8,068 nucleotides of DNA, taken from Oscillibacter sp. CAG:241 (GTDB taxonomy: Bacteria > Bacillota > Clostridia > Oscillospirales > Oscillospiraceae). Below are positions 5,216 to 8,068 of this stretch, in pieces. Positions within the stretch are counted from its first letter, which is position 1, and each line of letters begins with the position of its first letter. A program made the translations under genes and the position numbers. The notes under the pieces are model-generated. The model had not been told where the DNA came from, searched no databases, and saw only the letters and a list, made by a program, of their open reading frames with translations. Where the stretch lies: NCBI GenBank assembly GCA_000435975.1, contig FR884125.1, positions 1 to 8,068 of the forward strand, written 5' to 3'.

Positions 5216-6958
5216 TTACATTTTCTCCGGGGCGGTGCAGCCGATGAGGGTCATGGCATTTTTCAGCACGGACCGGGCGGTGTCCGCCAGCTTCAGCCGG
5301 GCCAGCAGTACCGGGCGCTCCTCGCCCTTGATGCGGCAGGCGGTATAGAACCGGTGGAAGTCCCCGGCCAGCTCCGTCAGATAGCGGTTGATGTGGCTGG
5401 GGTCGTAGTCCCGGGCAGCCAGACGCACCACCTGGCTATAGGAGGCGATCTTCTTGATGAGGGCCTGTTCCGTCTCGCCGGACAGCAGGGTGAAGTCCAC
5501 ATCCGCCGCGTCGGGGACGGTGTATCCCTCCGCCGCCAGGGCCTTCAGCAGGGTGCAGATCCGGGCGTAGGCATACTGCACATAATACACCGGGTTCTCG
5601 CTGTCCTCCCGGACGGCCAGTCCCAGGTCAAATTCCATCTGGGTCTCGGGCTTGGCGTTGAAGAAGTAGCGGCAGGCGTCCACAGGGACCATATCCAGCA
5701 GATCCGTCAGGGACACGGCCTTGCCGGTGCGCTTGGACATGCGCACCACCTGGCCGTCCTGCACCAGCTTCACCAGCTGCATCAGCACGATGTCCAGCCG
5801 GTGCTCACCGTCCAGACCCAAAGCGTCCATGGCGCCCTTCAGCCGGGCCACATGGCCGTGATGGTCCGCGCCCCAGACGTTGATGACCTTGTCGAAGCCG
5901 CGAACGGCGAATTTGTTCCGGTGATAGGCGATGTCGGCGGCAAAATAGGTGTAAAACCCGTTGGCGCGGCGCAGCACATCATCCTTCAGACCCAGCTTCT
6001 CGATATCTGCATCGGACTTGCCGGCCTTTTTCAGATTTTCCGCCAGGATCCGGCTGGTGTGCAGCCACAGGGCCCCGTCCTTCTCGTAGGTGAAGCCCAG
6101 ATCCGTCAGCGCCCGGACGGAGTCGGCCACATAGCCGCTCTCATGAAGGCTGGACTCAAAAAACCACTGGTCGTACTGAATGCCGTACCGGGCCAGGTCC
6201 CGCTGCATCTTGGGGATGTTGTTGTCCAGGCCGAACCGGGCCAGCGCATCGTGGCGGGTCTTTTCGTCGCAGTCCAGGTACTTGTCCCCTTCCTTCTCAT
6301 AGAAGGCGCGGGCCAGCTCCCGGATATCGTCACCGTGGTAGCCGTCCTCGGGGAATTCCACGGCGTCCTCGCCCTTGATGATCTGGAGATACCGGGCCTC
6401 CAGGCTCTTGGCAAATTTCTCGATCTGGTTGCCGGCGTCGTTGACATAGAACTCCCGCCACACGTTGGCCCCGGACTTCTGCAGCACGGAGGCCAGGGTG
6501 TCGCCCAGGACGCCGCCCCGGGCATTGCCCATGTGCATGGGGCCCGTGGGGTTGGCGGATACGAACTCCACCATGATCTTCTGACCCTTCAGGGTGTCGT
6601 TGCAGCCATAGTCCGCGCCCTCGTGCTCCACGCAGGCCACGGTATCCCGGAACCACTTGTCCCCCAGGCGGAAATTCAGAAAGCCGGGACCGGCCATCTC
6701 CACGGAGGTGAAGTAGGACCCTGCCAGGTCCATGTGGTCCATCAGAATCTGGGCCACCTGGCGGGGGTTCTTTTTCAGGGCCTTGGCGGCGGCCAGGCAG
6801 AAGGTGGTGGTATAGTCGCCGTTGGCGGTGTCCTTGGGGATCTCCACCGACGGGGTCACGGCCACGTCCTCCGGCAGCAGCCCCTGGGCCGCGGCCTTGC
6901 CATAGGCGGCAACGGTCAGGTCCAGCACCTGGTCCTTGGCGTTTTGGATCATATTCAT
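5216..6958 (-). CDS. argS: Arginyl-tRNA synthetase
   Basis: This 580-residue class I aminoacyl-tRNA synthetase charges tRNA-Arg with arginine in the cytoplasm and is essential. Residues about 1-95 are the N-terminal tRNA-recognition domain. The catalytic domain contains the HIGH-type motif in SANPTGPMHMGNARGG (His142-Asn145, codons at 6524-6535) and the KMSKS-type motif VRMSKRTGKAVSL (Met407-Arg410, codons at 5729-5740). The DALR anticodon-binding helical domain follows from about 450, including NPVYYVQYAYARICTLL. Length is normal for the family. The ATG at 6958 is preferred over Met3 (6952) because AAGGAG (6968-6973) lies 9 bases before it. That ribosome site includes bases of the upstream gene's TAA stop, so translation of the two is probably linked. 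No promoter is evident, so it is likely read from the murI/DUF1934 transcript. Confidence 0.98.
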   Translation of the reverse strand: MNMIQNAKDQVLDLTVAAYGKAAAQGLLPEDVAVTPSVEIPKDTANGDYTTTFCLAAAKALKKNPRQVAQILMDHMDLAGSYFTSVEMAGPGFLNFRLGDKWFRDTVACVEHEGADYGCNDTLKGQKIMVEFVSANPTGPMHMGNARGGVLGDTLASVLQKSGANVWREFYVNDAGNQIEKFAKSLEARYLQIIKGEDAVEFPEDGYHGDDIRELARAFYEKEGDKYLDCDEKTRHDALARFGLDNNIPKMQRDLARYGIQYDQWFFESSLHESGYVADSVRALTDLGFTYEKDGALWLHTSRILAENLKKAGKSDADIEKLGLKDDVLRRANGFYTYFAADIAYHRNKFAVRGFDKVINVWGADHHGHVARLKGAMDALGLDGEHRLDIVLMQLVKLVQDGQVVRMSKRTGKAVSLTDLLDMVPVDACRYFFNAKPETQMEFDLGLAVREDSENPVYYVQYAYARICTLLKALAAEGYTVPDAADVDFTLLSGETEQALIKKIASYSQVVRLAARDYDPSHINRYLTELAGDFHRFYTACRIKGEERPVLLARLKLADTARSVLKNAMTLIGCTAPEKM

Positions 6959-6971
6959 GGTGATGCTCTCC

Positions 6972-7391
6972 TTATGTTTCTTTTGTGATTCGTATAGTCA
7001 GCTGCATCCGGCTCAGAGGCAGTCCCCGGTCCAGCAGCGTATAGGCAAGGTTGATGCAGCCCTCCGGTCCCTCCAGGGAAAAGTCCAGCATCTGGGTCCG
7101 GGCAGTAACGGTAAGCCCCATGGGCAGACGCGCCTGCGTCTCGTGCGCCGGGTCCAGGGGCAGGCCGTAGCCGTCTGGCCCCAGGGTCCACAGGATGGCC
7201 CGCCGGGGCTCCTCCGTCAGGCGGATGCGGGAGGCAATGGCGGCGCCATTTTCCCGGCAGGCGGCGCTATAGGGCAGGTCCCACCCGGCGGCGGTCCGCC
7301 GCAGGGTCCCGCTGCCGTCATAGTGCAGCCTCTCGCTGCCGCCGTCAAACAGGCTGCGGCTGGTGACGGCAATGTGAACGGCTCCCTCCAC
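6972..7391 (-). CDS. DUF1934 family beta-barrel protein (YwiB-like)
   Basis: This 139-residue cytoplasmic protein has no signal peptide or membrane segment. Its pattern matches the DUF1934/YwiB family, small lipocalin-like beta-barrels of unknown function: an alternating-strand N-terminus (VHIAVTS), YDGSGTLRRTAAGWDLPYS, a central strand set with PMGLTVTARTQMLDFSLEGPEGCINLAYTLL, and the closing MQLTIRI. Position supports this, because ywiB sits directly upstream of argS in Bacillus. The start is GTG at 7389-7391, three bases after the murI stop (TGA, 7395-7397), with no clear ribosome site, so it is probably translated by ribosomes finishing murI. Its TAA (6972-6974) overlaps the argS ribosome site. 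Biochemical function is unknown. Confidence 0.85.
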   Translation of the reverse strand: MEGAVHIAVTSRSLFDGGSERLHYDGSGTLRRTAAGWDLPYSAACRENGAAIASRIRLTEEPRRAILWTLGPDGYGLPLDPAHETQARLPMGLTVTARTQMLDFSLEGPEGCINLAYTLLDRGLPLSRMQLTIRITKET

Positions 7392-7394
7392 GGC

Positions 7395-8068
7395 TCAGTA
7401 CCGGTCGATATCCACCGGCCGCACCGGATGGCTAAGTGTCTCCCGCAGGAAGTACGACGCCAGGGCGCCGAAATCCTCCGGCTGGTCGCTGGCGCACAGG
7501 GTAGCCTGACCGGTCTGCTTCTCCGGGGCCAGCAGGTCCATGGACCGCAGGGTGCGCTTCAGCTCCCAGGCTCCTTCCTCACTGGCATTGATGAGGGTGA
7601 CGCCGGGACCCATGATATCCCCGATGATATCCGTCAGCAGGGGATAGTGGGTGCAGCCTAAGATCAGGGTATCCAGTCCCTCCTGCCGCAGGGGCTCCAG
7701 ATACTCCCGGGCCACCGTTTCGATGACCGGATCGCCCCGGCGGAAGCGGCCGTTTTCCACCAGCGGCACAAACAGCGGGCACGCCCGGGCCGTGACGGCA
7801 ACATCCGGGTCCAGCTCCTGCAAAATCCGCTGATACGCGCCGCTGCGGACGGAGGCGGCGGTGGCGATGAGGCCCACCCGCTTGTTCCGGGTCACGGCCG
7901 CCGCCCGGCGGCACGCAGGCTCCACAACGCCCAGGATGGGGATGTCGCTCTCCCTCCGCAGCTGGGGCAGCGCCGTAGTGGACACGGTGCCGCAAGCCAC
8001 CAGAATGGCCTTGATGTCAAAGGTGCGCAGAAAGCGCACGTCCTGCCGGGCGTATTTCAGCAGGATTT
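7395..8068 (-). CDS. murI: Glutamate racemase (N-terminus outside window)
   Basis: About 224 codons are visible, reading straight through from the right edge (ILLKYARQDVRFLRTFDIKAILVACGT...). The family is usually about 260-270 residues, so roughly the first 45, including the catalytic Asp region, are missing. MurI interconverts L- and D-glutamate for peptidoglycan using two cysteines. Both are present: ACGTVST (Cys codon 7992-7994) and LGCTHYPLL (Cys codon 7653-7655). The NxA/S-type residue after the first Cys, usually Asn in ACNT, is Gly here. PILGVVEPA and the RVGLIATAASVRSGAYQ segment also fit. A GTG at 8037-8039 is not the start, because clearly homologous sequence continues upstream. 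It leads a tight cluster with the DUF1934 gene and argS. Confidence 0.95.
   Translation of the reverse strand, partial: ILLKYARQDVRFLRTFDIKAILVACGTVSTTALPQLRRESDIPILGVVEPACRRAAAVTRNKRVGLIATAASVRSGAYQRILQELDPDVAVTARACPLFVPLVENGRFRRGDPVIETVAREYLEPLRQEGLDTLILGCTHYPLLTDIIGDIMGPGVTLINASEEGAWELKRTLRSMDLLAPEKQTGQATLCASDQPEDFGALASYFLRETLSHPVRPVDIDRY

Noticed and set aside
5354..6988. Plus-strand open frame opposite argS
   Set aside because: Gly/His/Val-rich shadow of a verified synthetase gene.

Overview
The window looks like a chromosomal segment from a GC-rich Gram-positive anaerobe, most likely a gut Clostridia of the Oscillospiraceae type. This is inferred from strong AGGAG-type ribosome binding sites, a lipobox serpin, a secreted beta-helix/InlB-repeat surface protein, and a murI / DUF1934 / argS cluster whose DUF1934-argS pair resembles Bacillus ywiB-argS. 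No RNA genes, insertion sequences or CRISPR arrays were found.

Layout: (1) Positions 1-2727, minus strand: at least 909 codons of a secreted surface protein that runs off the left edge. It has a signal peptide, about ten right-handed beta-helix coils, a divergent InlB-type repeat, two Listeria-Bacteroides (Flg_new) repeats and Cys/His-rich GHDW/CxxCG modules. (2) Positions 2774-3544, minus strand: a TetR-family regulator ending 46 bases before the surface-protein gene. Its 3' end and that gap hold seven TGTCC direct repeats spaced at DNA helical pitch. (3) Positions 3545-3693: a divergent control region with a good promoter for the regulator, a perfect 22-bp palindrome over that promoter's start site, and a perfect GC-rich hairpin in the serpin leader. 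(4) Positions 3694-5100, plus strand: a lipoprotein serpin (protease inhibitor). (5) Positions 5101-5215: two strong hairpins between converging genes. (6) Positions 5216-8068, minus strand: a tightly packed housekeeping group transcribed murI (partial), DUF1934 (YwiB-like), argS.

The right third is ordinary housekeeping sequence: cell-wall D-glutamate supply and arginyl-tRNA charging. The left two thirds look like an accessory, surface-facing module. A single TetR regulator sits between an anchored protease inhibitor and a large secreted adhesin-like protein. The operator-like palindrome, together with this layout, suggests that the regulator represses itself and may also control one or both surface genes. 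Joint control is an inference; only the layout and DNA elements are seen directly.
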